Source of the DNA: a virus
DNA: 41,678 nt
Direction: 5' to 3' (one strand)
IMG/VR virus record: IMGVR_UViG_3300023112_000038
Span: 1-41,678 of that record
Shown here: positions 8,096 to 15,189 of the stretch, in pieces
How the letters are laid out: each line of letters begins with the position of its first letter
Numbering within the stretch: the stretch's first letter is position 1
The notes under the pieces: model-generated
The model's input: the letters and a program-made list of their open reading frames with translations, nothing else
What the model was told of the DNA's origin: nothing
Database searches by the model: none
Position numbers and translations under genes: made by a program

Positions 8096-8797
8096 ATGAA
8101 TTATACCAGTTTTAAAGAATATATACTTAATAATATTGGGGATGAATGGCATAATATAGAAGTTTCTGATAATCAGTTTCAAAATATTGTTGGTCAATGT
8201 GTAAAAAAACATGCTGAATATCATTACGACGGAACTAATATTGAAGTATACCCTTTGACTATATTAGATAGTACAACCGTATATACATTGCCTAGTAAAG
8301 TACATTCTATACAAGGATATTATAGATCTAGTATATCAAGTGGAATCTCTATTAGAAAATATATATTAGAAGCTAATATGGATTATACACTAGGAATTGA
8401 CACAGTTAGTTATACTATGTTTCAGTCAGCACTGGAGGATTTGTCTATTACAGCTGGAGTCTTTTATGATTATAGTTATAACCATACAACCAAGCAGTTC
8501 ACTATTTTGAATCCTACTGAGGCAGGAACAACATTGTACCTCAAAGTATATGCTGATATTTCTGATTCATCTGCTAATATAGAGTTAATTTACGAAGATA
8601 GATGGTTTCAAAAATACGTTGAAGCTAATATAATGTTGACATGGGCAAGAAATAACTATAAATTTGATCGTCAGATTTTAGGAAACGCCTCTGTTAATTG
8701 GAGAGAAATTTTACAAGAAGCTAAAGAAGACATTGAAAAACTTGAAGAAGAACTTCATACTAATCTATCAAATCATCCATTTCTTCTTATCGGTTAG
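8096..8797 (+). CDS. Probable virion structural protein, neck-type, 233 aa
   Basis: The start is taken at the ATG at 8096, with AGGTGA before it; an in-frame GTG at 8087 is inside that site. The N-terminus (FKEYILNNIGDEWHNIEVSD, then a Gln/Phe pattern and KHAEYHYDG near residue 45) resembles an opening found in T4-like neck or head-completion proteins: a short helix, an Ile-Glu-Val strand, then a helix ending in a YHYDG-like motif. The rest is beta-rich with a helical, acidic end. It has a candidate late promoter. The exact position in the virion is uncertain. Confidence 0.55.
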   Translation: MNYTSFKEYILNNIGDEWHNIEVSDNQFQNIVGQCVKKHAEYHYDGTNIEVYPLTILDSTTVYTLPSKVHSIQGYYRSSISSGISIRKYILEANMDYTLGIDTVSYTMFQSALEDLSITAGVFYDYSYNHTTKQFTILNPTEAGTTLYLKVYADISDSSANIELIYEDRWFQKYVEANIMLTWARNNYKFDRQILGNASVNWREILQEAKEDIEKLEEELHTNLSNHPFLLIG

Positions 8798-8868
8798 ATT
8801 TTTTCTATTAATTTTGCTGTTATTATAGTCAGAGTTGATTTATTTATTGTTAGAATAGCATTTTTCTC

Positions 8869-8896
8869 TTGACATATTCAAAAATATAATTATACT
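8869..8896 (+). promoter_or_regulatory. Sigma70-type early promoter
   Basis: TTGACA at 8869-8874, 16 bases, TATACT at 8891-8896, then TTAAATTAGATC. Almost identical to the promoter at 10176-10203 over about 40 bases. Confidence 0.8.
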
Positions 8897-8941
8897 TAAA
8901 TTAGATCATTTATTTTATTAATTTGTCTACGAGGTACTGAA

Positions 8942-9220
8942 ATGATGTATTGCTATTATAGAATGTATGAGGAAGCAATTTTATTAGTTAAAAAAGCAAG
9001 TGTTTCTCCTAGTATACCTTTTGAAACTTTTGTTGAAATTGGTACCACTGATTCATTTGAAATTCAGTGCTGTAAAGAAAAGCTAGAAGAGGAAATGAAT
9101 AGATATGGATACGAAGTCTATTTTATAAATTATACTATAAAAGAAAGGGAAAGATTTTTTGGTCCAAAAAATATTGTTTTTAGAGTTAAAGTAAAAAAAG
9201 GGACTCCAAAGAGTCCCTAA
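8942..9220 (+). CDS. Hypothetical protein, 92 aa
   Basis: Starts at the ATG at 8942 (or the adjacent one at 8945), with GAGGT before it. A predicted helix followed by a GY turn and a strand (KLEEEMNRYGYEVYF, residues about 46-62) resembles several other small proteins behind the same promoter type. The last codons also form a hairpin that is the terminator of the opposite gene, so this C-terminus (KKGTPKSP) is partly shaped by that element. Function unknown. Confidence 0.75.
   Translation: MMYCYYRMYEEAILLVKKASVSPSIPFETFVEIGTTDSFEIQCCKEKLEEEMNRYGYEVYFINYTIKERERFFGPKNIVFRVKVKKGTPKSP
9192..9217 (-). terminator. Rho-independent terminator for the minus-strand structural gene
   Basis: GGGACTC (9200-9206), loop CAAA, GAGTCCC (9211-9217). 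On the minus strand the perfect 7-base-pair stem is followed by a run of seven T (complement of A at 9193-9199), a textbook terminator for the gene at 9245-10117. It lies inside the end of the convergent 92-residue gene. On the plus strand the following sequence is only TAAATAATTT, so termination there would be weaker. Confidence 0.85.
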
Positions 9221-9244
9221 ATAATTTGAATATCAGTTTAGAAA

Positions 9245-10117
9245 TTATGCGGCAAAGATTATTTTGTCAGAAACAGCTTTCTTTCCATCAGGAAGTACAA
9301 CTACGAGATAATATTCATCGGCTCCTGTCGTTTCACTTATAGAAATATCCACATCACCATCTAATTCACTACCAACGAGTAATGATTGATCAGCTGTATT
9401 AGTTCCGATGAGAATTCCGTCAGTTCCAACCGAAATTCCTTCAGCAGAAGTTGATATATCAATTCCTCTTGCATCTTCAGAAAGATACACATCTACTACA
9501 TTTACACAATCAACATCAGCACCAGCTGAGTCAAGAAGTTGAACTGCAACAACAATTGCGTTACCAGCTTCAGTTCCGATTGTGAAAGTTGCTCCTGAAG
9601 CTGTTGAACCTAGATCCTGTGGAGTTACTGTTACTGAACAGTCAAGTGTGTTAGCAGCAGGTTTTTTAAGTGTTCCAGTTACTTCTAATCTTGTTGCTAA
9701 TGCATTAAGAAAAGAATCAAACTGTACATAGAAAGTACCTGTATTACCAGCAGTAATAGCTCCAACATCAATTGTTCTTTCTTCATAATCAGTTGTTCCA
9801 GCGGCATTTTGTGCTTTAAGCGTAAGCGAACCAGCAGTAGGCATATCTTCATCAGCAACTACTATTTCAACTTTGAGAAACTGTTTTCCACTAAGTCCAT
9901 CAATATTAAGCTCAGTAATAGTTAAATCACTTCCAGCACTATCAATAGTTTCGTCATTTACAGGTGTTTTCCAATCAACGCTCTCAGTAAAAAAATCAGT
10001 AAGATTGGCAGCAACGTCACTGTCTAAATAAACAACATCGCTTGCTGACAGATGAACTAACACATCATCATAATTTTTCACCGAAACAGCGCTTATTGAA
10101 GTATACGATTTTTTCAT
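9245..10117 (-). CDS. Probable virion surface or decoration protein, 290 aa
   Basis: Only minus-strand gene between the left operon and the right end. Composition is unlike its neighbours: rich in Ala, Gly, Thr, Asp and Val, and less AT-biased, as seen in highly expressed structural genes. All-beta character throughout. The C-terminal part (about residues 185-290, with AGNAIVVAVQLLDSAG, GTDGILIG and YYLVVVLPDGKKAVSD) resembles a domain I associate with phage virion and head-fibre proteins. Strong AAGGAGA site before the ATG. It has a TATAAATA box 48 bases upstream and a strong terminator, so it is its own transcription unit. Exact role (decoration, fibre or tail) is not determined. Confidence 0.65.
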   Translation of the reverse strand: MKKSYTSISAVSVKNYDDVLVHLSASDVVYLDSDVAANLTDFFTESVDWKTPVNDETIDSAGSDLTITELNIDGLSGKQFLKVEIVVADEDMPTAGSLTLKAQNAAGTTDYEERTIDVGAITAGNTGTFYVQFDSFLNALATRLEVTGTLKKPAANTLDCSVTVTPQDLGSTASGATFTIGTEAGNAIVVAVQLLDSAGADVDCVNVVDVYLSEDARGIDISTSAEGISVGTDGILIGTNTADQSLLVGSELDGDVDISISETTGADEYYLVVVLPDGKKAVSDKIIFAA

Positions 10118-10157
10118 TAATAATCTCCTTTATTTTTTAAATATTAGTATACAACTT

Positions 10158-10165
10158 TATTTATA
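10158..10165 (-). promoter_or_regulatory. Candidate T4-type late promoter box TATAAATA
   Basis: Read on the minus strand, TATAAATA begins 48 bases before the ATG of the virion protein gene, almost the same distance as at 8049-8056. No matching -35 element is visible at the right distance, as expected for gp55-dependent late promoters. A TATACT at 10151-10146 on the same strand also lacks a -35. Confidence 0.55.
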
Positions 10166-10175
10166 TATAAATTTC

Positions 10176-10203
10176 TTGACATATTCAAAAATATACGTAT
10201 ACT
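10176..10203 (+). promoter_or_regulatory. Sigma70-type early promoter
   Basis: TTGACA at 10176-10181, 16 bases, TATACT at 10198-10203. Back to back with the late promoter candidate of the opposite gene. Same spacer and downstream sequence as the promoter at 8869. Confidence 0.8.
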
Positions 10204-10247
10204 TAAATTAGATCGTTGATTTTTTGATTTATTTATGAGGTATTAAG

Positions 10248-10562
10248 ATGAAAGATTTTTTAGAAAAGGCTGAGAACGTAGAGATAAACATAACAACACC
10301 AGATGACTGTTATTTTGATTTCTGTTCCAAATACAGGACCATGACAGGAGAATCATGTATAATGAATGAACACATTAAGAAACACGGCACAAAGTCTTCT
10401 AAATGGGGAGCTCGCATAGTAATTAAATTCAATAGTGATAAAGAATTAGTAAAAAGTCTTGAGAGAGTCGGTTATAAGGTAAATAAAAGAAGTAAATCAT
10501 ATATGATAAACAGTGTTGACTTATTCTGGAAGATCGTTGTTTCCGGATTTAGATTTAAATAA
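10248..10562 (+). CDS. Hypothetical protein, 104 aa
   Basis: GAGGT site 8 bases before the ATG, own early promoter. Soluble and basic overall. The segment ELVKSLERVGYKVNKRSKSY (about residues 64-83) shows the helix, G(Y/F), strand pattern shared by other small genes behind this promoter type. Four Cys in the first half are not in zinc-finger spacing. Function unknown. Confidence 0.75.
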   Translation: MKDFLEKAENVEINITTPDDCYFDFCSKYRTMTGESCIMNEHIKKHGTKSSKWGARIVIKFNSDKELVKSLERVGYKVNKRSKSYMINSVDLFWKIVVSGFRFK

Positions 10563-10597
10563 ATAATTTTCCAAATAGTACAAATAAAGGAGGAAAT

Positions 10598-11053
10598 ATG
10601 ATTCAAATTAATTGGAAAAAAGTAGATGATAGAGCAACTATACCTGCTTATTCTAGAGAAGGAGACGGATGCTTTGATTTGACTTGTGTTGAAGGCGGAG
10701 TAGTACCAGCAAAAGGTTCTGCTATTGTTTCTACAGGTCTTTCTATGGAAATGATTGATATAGATGATTGTTTTGACGTGGTAAAGGAGAATTTCGTACT
10801 AAGAGTATATCCAAGAAGCGGTCTAGGATTTAAGTTTGATATTTTTATTCATATAGGAACAATTGATGCTAATTATAGAGGAGAGATCAAAATAAAACTT
10901 TTCAATTTTGGCGACACAGATTATAACTTTAATACTGGAGATAGACTAGCTCAATGCTGTGTGGAAGAAGTTCCTGCGGTGATACATAAAGAGGTTAAAG
11001 AACTTAGTGGAAGTAATCGTGGAGAAAACGGATTCGGATCATCTGGAAAATAA
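10598..11053 (+). CDS. dut: dUTP diphosphatase
   Basis: Converts dUTP to dUMP and pyrophosphate, which keeps uracil out of DNA and feeds dTMP synthesis. All five trimeric dUTPase motifs are visible in 151 residues: motif I around GDGCFDLTC, motif II YPRSGLG, motif III GTIDANYRGEI (catalytic Asp), motif IV GDRLAQ and the C-terminal glycine-rich motif V RGENGFGSSG. AAAGGAGG precedes the ATG. Motif I carries GDG in place of the usual GSAG, a mild variant. Its neighbour two genes on is ThyX-like, so both steps from dUTP to dTMP may be phage encoded. Confidence 0.95.
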   Translation: MIQINWKKVDDRATIPAYSREGDGCFDLTCVEGGVVPAKGSAIVSTGLSMEMIDIDDCFDVVKENFVLRVYPRSGLGFKFDIFIHIGTIDANYRGEIKIKLFNFGDTDYNFNTGDRLAQCCVEEVPAVIHKEVKELSGSNRGENGFGSSGK

Positions 11054-11065
11054 TTCAAAAACTTC

Positions 11066-11094
11066 TTGACATATCAATAAATATACTGTATTAT
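11066..11094 (+). promoter_or_regulatory. Sigma70-type early promoter
   Basis: TTGACA at 11066-11071, 17 bases, TATTAT at 11089-11094, followed by TATATTAGAGTC. It starts just after the dut stop codon and drives the next three genes, including the ThyX-like one. Confidence 0.8.
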
Positions 11095-11145
11095 TATATT
11101 AGAGTCAGTCGAGACTTAATATTGATTTAATTTTTGGAGGTTATT

Positions 11146-11385
11146 ATGACTTATTCAGATTTTTTAAGACAGACAAAGGGAATGAAAGAATTTTCAATAA
11201 AAGTTGGATATTATGTTTTACATGTCGGAAAATCAGCAAAAGATTTTGGATACTTCGTTGAATCCGGTAGATCAATCTATGGCATAGATAGTTTTAAAGA
11301 AAGTAAAAAGGAATTATGGGACTCTTTAACAGAAAAGGGTAGATTATATTTATGTAGACCAAATATGTATAACGTTAAGTATTAA
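11146..11385 (+). CDS. Hypothetical protein, 79 aa
   Basis: Start at ATG 11146, since GGAGG at 11136-11140 is the ribosome site. The first residues MTYSDF and the DNA around the start match the gene at 37885 (MTYSEF), suggesting a shared origin of the 5' ends. Soluble; no motif recognised. Confidence 0.75.
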   Translation: MTYSDFLRQTKGMKEFSIKVGYYVLHVGKSAKDFGYFVESGRSIYGIDSFKESKKELWDSLTEKGRLYLCRPNMYNVKY

Positions 11386-11401
11386 AAATTTGGAGGTCCT
11401 T

Positions 11402-11647
11402 ATGAAAAATAAAATACTAAATACAGTTTATGAAAATAGAAAAGGTCATTATTGTCATGCTGTTCAGGTTAATGATGTTTATGAACTTAAATCATTTGCT
11501 GAGCCAATATATGATGAATTTTCAGAAGTTTTTGAAAAAGAAGACATTATAGAGTTTCTTGATACTATGGAACTATATTGTTTAGATGTTAACAATGATG
11601 ATGAAGTATTTGATTTTTCATTTGAAGATTACATAAATTCATTTTAA
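11402..11647 (+). CDS. Hypothetical acidic protein, 81 aa
   Basis: Start at ATG 11402 with GGAGG just upstream. Strongly acidic in the second half (FSEVFEKEDIIEFLD and VNNDDEVFDFSFEDY), which recalls DNA-mimic or inhibitor proteins only in general charge. Last base region overlaps the ribosome site of the ThyX-like gene. Function unknown. Confidence 0.7.
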   Translation: MKNKILNTVYENRKGHYCHAVQVNDVYELKSFAEPIYDEFSEVFEKEDIIEFLDTMELYCLDVNNDDEVFDFSFEDYINSF

Positions 11648-11659
11648 GGAGAATAAAAA

Positions 11660-12229
11660 GTGTTAAATTATATATCTGATACATGGAAAGAAATATTAAA
11701 CTCGGCTAGAAATACAGTAAGCAAAAACAAGACTAGTAATTACCCATCAAATACATGGAAAACTAGCATACTTATATCAGAGCATTCCCCTATTAGAAAA
11801 CTTGTAATTGACTATACATGGAAAAGTATCAAATCGTGGATATCAGTTCATTTTTGCAGGCATAAATTTGGTGTAGATCATTTTGTTAGTACGCAGAGAG
11901 ACGATAGGACTTCCATAGACAGGGATAAATCAACTCAGGATACAAAAGTATCACATAACATTAATTTGAACGCTCAGGCGATTATAAACATCTCTAGAAA
12001 AAGACTTTGTATCAATGCTCATAAAGAAACAAGAGAAAAATGGAAAGAGTTTTTAGAATCGTTTAAAAAAGATGAATCAGAGTTATATTTTGTATGTGTT
12101 CCTGAATGTGTTTATAGATGTGGATGTCCAGAATTTAAATCATGTGGATATTGGGATAAGTTTGTAAATACACTTACTGAAGAAGAATTAACACATATAC
12201 ATAGTAGATATTCAAAATATTCTAAATAA
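11660..12229 (+). CDS. thyX: ThyX-like protein (FAD-dependent thymidylate synthase family)
   Basis: Begins at GTG 11660, with AAGGAGA 8 bases upstream. The central segment RHKFGVDHFVS keeps the ThyX signature (RHR, seven residues, Ser) with Lys for the last Arg. Other conserved-looking parts are SEHSPIR near residue 37, NAQAIINISRKRLC near 110 and a Cys-rich CVYRCGCPEFKSCGY near 155. ThyX methylates dUMP to dTMP using methylene-tetrahydrofolate and FAD. At 189 residues it is at the short end for the family (usually 210-250). It follows dut, which makes dUMP. Activity of this divergent branch is inferred. Confidence 0.7.
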   Translation: MLNYISDTWKEILNSARNTVSKNKTSNYPSNTWKTSILISEHSPIRKLVIDYTWKSIKSWISVHFCRHKFGVDHFVSTQRDDRTSIDRDKSTQDTKVSHNINLNAQAIINISRKRLCINAHKETREKWKEFLESFKKDESELYFVCVPECVYRCGCPEFKSCGYWDKFVNTLTEEELTHIHSRYSKYSK

Positions 12230-12232
12230 TCC

Positions 12233-12261
12233 TTGACTTTTTACAAAATATACTGTATAAT
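12233..12261 (+). promoter_or_regulatory. Sigma70-type early promoter
   Basis: TTGACT at 12233-12238, 17 bases, TATAAT at 12256-12261, then TATATTAGAGAG. One of the strongest matches in the window. A TATAAATA string follows at 12276-12283. Confidence 0.85.
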
Positions 12262-12316
12262 TATATTAGAGAGTTTATAAATAATATTAAAGATTGATTT
12301 CTTATTGGAGGATATT

Positions 12317-12499
12317 ATGACTGACAAAATACAAAAAATTCTTAATGATTTGGACGAGACCATTTTTGATGCGTTTATAAAAATAAGCGAAGAAATATCA
12401 AACGATATTGATAAAAATTTAGCAATTCCCACACAAGACAGAATACACACAATTCTTGATAAATTTGAAAAAGAATTATTTATGAGAATAAATAAATAG
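12317..12499 (+). CDS. Hypothetical small acidic protein, 60 aa
   Basis: ATG at 12317 after TTGGAGG. Two predicted amphipathic helices rich in Asp, Glu, Lys and Ile; no Cys, no membrane segment. First gene behind a strong promoter. Function unknown. Confidence 0.7.
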   Translation: MTDKIQKILNDLDETIFDAFIKISEEISNDIDKNLAIPTQDRIHTILDKFEKELFMRINK

Positions 12500-12535
12500 T
12501 ATAGTTATACAATTTTTTAATAAAAGGATATAAAA

Positions 12536-12817
12536 ATGAAAGTAGTAAAAGAAAACGGTAAATGGAATTTAACTGAAGGATTTAATGATAAAGAAAAACA
12601 AGCTGTAAAAGATATTGTTCAATTATGTTTTCGAGAAAAAGGAAATAAGGGCGTCAGAGATGAAGACACTTTAAATGATTATTTAGGAAAATTGGATTTT
12701 GAAGTAGATGCAAGTGAAATAAAAGTTGGCGGATGGAAATCCAATTCATATAATAGACAAATCAAATCTGCTGAAGTCACCTTACAAGGAAAATATTTGA
12801 CTATGATACAAACATAA
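12536..12817 (+). CDS. Hypothetical protein with KENGKW N-terminal tag, 93 aa
   Basis: Starts MKVVKENGKWNLTEG, an opening shared with the genes at 12853 and 34426. The rest is a charged helical and beta mix and does not resemble the other two. AAAGGAT precedes the ATG at moderate strength. The tag might be a sorting or packaging signal; this is inference. Confidence 0.75.
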   Translation: MKVVKENGKWNLTEGFNDKEKQAVKDIVQLCFREKGNKGVRDEDTLNDYLGKLDFEVDASEIKVGGWKSNSYNRQIKSAEVTLQGKYLTMIQT

Positions 12818-12852
12818 TAGAAGATTTTTAAACAATTAAGAAGGATAATTAC

Positions 12853-13083
12853 ATGAAAAAATTAATGAAAGAAAATGACAAATGGGTTATAAGTGAAAAA
12901 GATGAAAAGTTGTCATCTTTTATGAAAAGAATTAGAGCAATTGAAGAAGTTATGTTTAAGAGATTGGACAGAGGTGCCACGGACGACGAAATAATAAAGT
13001 GGCTTAATAGTTTAAAAAAGAACGATAAAAGATTCAATAAATTCATGGACGCATTCATAGACGCTATAGACCAAACTAGATAA
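12853..13083 (+). CDS. Hypothetical protein with KENDKW N-terminal tag, 76 aa
   Basis: Starts MKKLMKENDKWVISEK, matching the gene just upstream and the one at 34426. The remaining sequence is a basic, helical segment (FMKRIRAIEEVMFKRLDRGA, about residues 24-43). Probably a diverged paralogue or a carrier of the same tag. No further family recognised. Confidence 0.75.
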   Translation: MKKLMKENDKWVISEKDEKLSSFMKRIRAIEEVMFKRLDRGATDDEIIKWLNSLKKNDKRFNKFMDAFIDAIDQTR

Positions 13084-13116
13084 TTCAATAATAAATAAAA
13101 ATATTCAAAATAATCC

Positions 13117-13145
13117 TTGACATATCAATAAAAGTAGTGTATTAT
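13117..13145 (+). promoter_or_regulatory. Sigma70-type promoter for the deazaguanine operon
   Basis: TTGACA at 13117-13122, 17 bases, TATTAT at 13140-13145, then TATATTG. The next plus-strand promoter seen is at 17554, so this one probably serves the genes from 13183 to 17567. Confidence 0.8.
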
Positions 13146-13182
13146 TATATTGTACTTTTGATTTATTATTCTGGAGGATATC

Positions 13183-13271
13183 ATGAAAAAAACTTTAAAA
13201 AACAATTACAAGACAGATTGCCAGGTTTAATAAATGAATTTAAACAAACAATGAACAACTTATTTAATTAG
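13183..13271 (+). pseudogene. Small gene split by a -1 frameshift (programmed shift or broken)
   Basis: An ATG at 13183 follows CTGGAGGATATC. The zero frame stops after 15 codons (MKKTLKNNYKTDCQV). At codons 5-7 the DNA reads TTTAAAAAAC, which contains T-TTA-AAA and A-AAA-AAC, both classic slippery heptamers. A -1 shift there gives a 29-residue protein, MKKTLKKQLQDRLPGL followed by INEFKQTMNNLFN, ending at 13271 directly at the ribosome site of the next gene. Either a programmed shift, a one-base loss in the A run, or a sequencing error would explain this. The longer frame fits the operon spacing better. Confidence 0.5.
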
Positions 13272-13281
13272 GAGGGAAAAA

Positions 13282-13461
13282 ATGAAAAAATTATTAGTAT
13301 CAACAACATTAATTATCATGTTATCAGGATGTAGTGTACATGTGAACGACGATTATTGTGATTATGATGATGATTGTATGTGTAAGTTCGATCATTGTAG
13401 AGACGTACGAGAAGACTTTGAAAGTTGTGAATATTTATTGAATGAATGTAGGAAAGGATAA
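13282..13461 (+). CDS. Small cysteine-rich lipoprotein, 59 aa
   Basis: Starts at 13282 after TAGGAGGG. A Lys-Lys and hydrophobic N-terminus (MKKLLVSTTLIIMLSGC) ends in the lipobox LSGC, so it should be lipid-anchored after signal peptidase II cleavage at Cys17. The mature part has seven more Cys and many Asp, implying disulfides in the periplasm or on the outer membrane. It ends 4 bases before queD. Such small phage lipoproteins can act in superinfection exclusion, but that is inference. It could also be an o-spanin-like protein, though it lacks Pro. Confidence 0.75.
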   Translation: MKKLLVSTTLIIMLSGCSVHVNDDYCDYDDDCMCKFDHCRDVREDFESCEYLLNECRKG

Positions 13462-13465
13462 AAAT

Positions 13466-13882
13466 ATGAAAATAACAAAAGAATTCAGATTCGAGGCATC
13501 ACACAATCTATCAACAAATGATAAGTGTGATTATGGTCCGTGCTCCAATATTCACGGACATTCATACAAGTTGTATGTAACAGTGGAAGATAATATCAAT
13601 CCAGATACTTTTATGGTAATTAATTTCAAAGATCTTAAAAAAGTAGTTAATGAAGAGATAGTCGATAAGATCGATCATACTCATTTAAACGAATCTTTTT
13701 CTAAATTATACAAGGAAAATAATTTCAGACTAGATATTCTGGACAAAGCATTATTAGGAGAAAAAGTTTATACTACATGTGAGGTAATGTCAACATTCAT
13801 TAAACATATTCTTCAAGGACACTTGGGATGTAAGGTAACTATCAAGTTATATGAAACTGCTACATCATTTTGTGAGGTTTAA
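13466..13882 (+). CDS. queD: 6-carboxytetrahydropterin synthase QueD
   Basis: Second step to preQ0: turns 7,8-dihydroneopterin triphosphate into 6-carboxy-tetrahydropterin. At 138 residues it is the usual size. Zinc His residues are in FEASHNL and HGHSY, and a Cys lies shortly before (CDYGPCSNIHGHSY). HTHLNE near residue 75 and the closing YETATSFCEV also fit the family. The start is the ATG at 13466, preceded by AAAGGAT; an upstream ATG in frame at 13442 lies inside the lipoprotein gene. First of five consecutive genes in the deazaguanine pathway. Confidence 0.93.
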   Translation: MKITKEFRFEASHNLSTNDKCDYGPCSNIHGHSYKLYVTVEDNINPDTFMVINFKDLKKVVNEEIVDKIDHTHLNESFSKLYKENNFRLDILDKALLGEKVYTTCEVMSTFIKHILQGHLGCKVTIKLYETATSFCEV

Positions 13883-13883
13883 A

Positions 13884-14576
13884 ATGAACAAGATAATGGC
13901 ATCAAGTATATTTGAAGCAATTCAAGGAGAAGGCAAAAATACTGGAAAGTATACTCTTTTTATTAGATTATATACTAAGCATTGTTTTCCAAATAAGAAA
14001 AAATGCAAATTCTGTGACACAGTAGGACAGGATTATTATAAACCAGTATTCAGTGAGAGTGAGATATTAAGAAGAGTAAAAGAGATTAAGCCTTCTATGA
14101 TAACTATCACTGGAGGAGAATTCTTTAGAATTGACCCACTAGTAGCTAAAGATTTCATGTATAAGTTAAATAATGTTTGTGACTATATAGAGTTAGAAAC
14201 AAACGGATCATTAACTATAGATCAAGTGCCTTTACTTAAACACTTCAATAATGTTAATATATCAATGAAATTAGAAAATTCTGGAATAGACTTTGAATAT
14301 GATATGCAAACACTTCAAAGTACTACACGTTTGTTTGAAGATAAGATATCCTGGAAATTCGTAGTAGGTAAAAATACAGAGAGAGACCTAGAAGTTATTA
14401 ATGAAATTGTTTATGATATTAATATTAAAAAGACCAATGTGTGGTTAATGGGTATGACACCAAATACAAATGATTTCAGAAGAAAGTTAGTAGAATTATG
14501 CATTGAAAATAAATATAATTATTCACCGAGACTCCATATTGATATATATGGGGATTGTGTTGATTTCGAAGTATAG
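13884..14576 (+). CDS. queE: 7-carboxy-7-deazaguanine synthase QueE
   Basis: Radical SAM enzyme that contracts the pterin ring to 7-carboxy-7-deazaguanine. Visible: EAIQGEGKNTGKYTLFIRL, the typical QueE opening; a cluster motif HCFPNKKKCKFCDT; and TITGGEF, the GGE motif that binds SAM. The cysteine spacing is C-x6-C-x2-C, wider than the usual C-x3-C-x2-C, an insertion of three residues. The ATG at 13884 follows GTGAGG and starts just after the queD stop. Length 230 is normal. Confidence 0.92.
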   Translation: MNKIMASSIFEAIQGEGKNTGKYTLFIRLYTKHCFPNKKKCKFCDTVGQDYYKPVFSESEILRRVKEIKPSMITITGGEFFRIDPLVAKDFMYKLNNVCDYIELETNGSLTIDQVPLLKHFNNVNISMKLENSGIDFEYDMQTLQSTTRLFEDKISWKFVVGKNTERDLEVINEIVYDINIKKTNVWLMGMTPNTNDFRRKLVELCIENKYNYSPRLHIDIYGDCVDFEV

Positions 14577-14586
14577 GAGGAATTAT

Positions 14587-15189
14587 ATGAAATCCAATAG
14601 TAATGAATTAAAAACGCCAAAAGAAAAACAAAAAATCATTAATAAGCTTGAGAAAAGTTTTAAGAAAATTCTTGAGGATATGGGATTTGATGTTGAAAAT
14701 GATCAACAATTAACTGACACACCAAAGAGAATATCAAAAATGTGGGTTAATGAATTATTTACAGGATGTTATGATGAAGAACCAAAGATAACAGTATTTG
14801 AGAATGATAATAATGTTGACAGCATGATTTTTCTTGGTCCTATCAGTTTAAAGTCTAATTGTAGTCATCACTTTATTCCGTTTATCGGAAAAGCATATAT
14901 TTCTTACATACCTAATGATAAAATTATAGGTGTAAGTAAACTTGCTAGAATTGTTAAATGGTTTATGAGAAGACCTCAGATACAAGAAGAACTAACACAA
15001 CAAATTGCCGACTATATAATTGATAAATTAGATCCTAAAGGTGTTGCTGTATATATTGAAGCACAGCACTTATGTATGACAGCAAGAGGAGTTGAGGAAT
15101 ATAATAGCGAAATGAAAACAAGCGAAGTCAGAGGAGTATTTGAAAAACCGGAAGTTAGATCTGAATTTTTCAATATGATAAACAAATGA
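14587..15189 (+). CDS. folE: GTP cyclohydrolase I FolE
   Basis: Makes 7,8-dihydroneopterin triphosphate from GTP, the first step toward preQ0. The 200 residues contain the conserved CSHHFIPFIGKAYISYIP (zinc Cys and His), KLARIVKWFMRRPQIQE, and AQHLCMTARGV with the second zinc Cys. The start at 14587 follows GGAGGAATT; a longer frame from 14503 runs back into queE and is not used. Same operon as queD, queE and queC, so its product is most likely channelled to deazaguanine, not to folate. Confidence 0.95.
   Translation: MKSNSNELKTPKEKQKIINKLEKSFKKILEDMGFDVENDQQLTDTPKRISKMWVNELFTGCYDEEPKITVFENDNNVDSMIFLGPISLKSNCSHHFIPFIGKAYISYIPNDKIIGVSKLARIVKWFMRRPQIQEELTQQIADYIIDKLDPKGVAVYIEAQHLCMTARGVEEYNSEMKTSEVRGVFEKPEVRSEFFNMINK

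Noticed and set aside
12276-12283. Further TATAAATA strings at 5299, 12276, 34386 and 34634 as late promoters
   Set aside because: They overlap or follow good early promoters or lie at different distances (32 to 54 bases) from the start, and the string is common by chance in AT-rich DNA.
13282-13461. The small lipoprotein as an o-spanin
   Set aside because: It has no adjacent i-spanin, no Pro-rich body and many Cys; the pair at 28996-29786 fits better.
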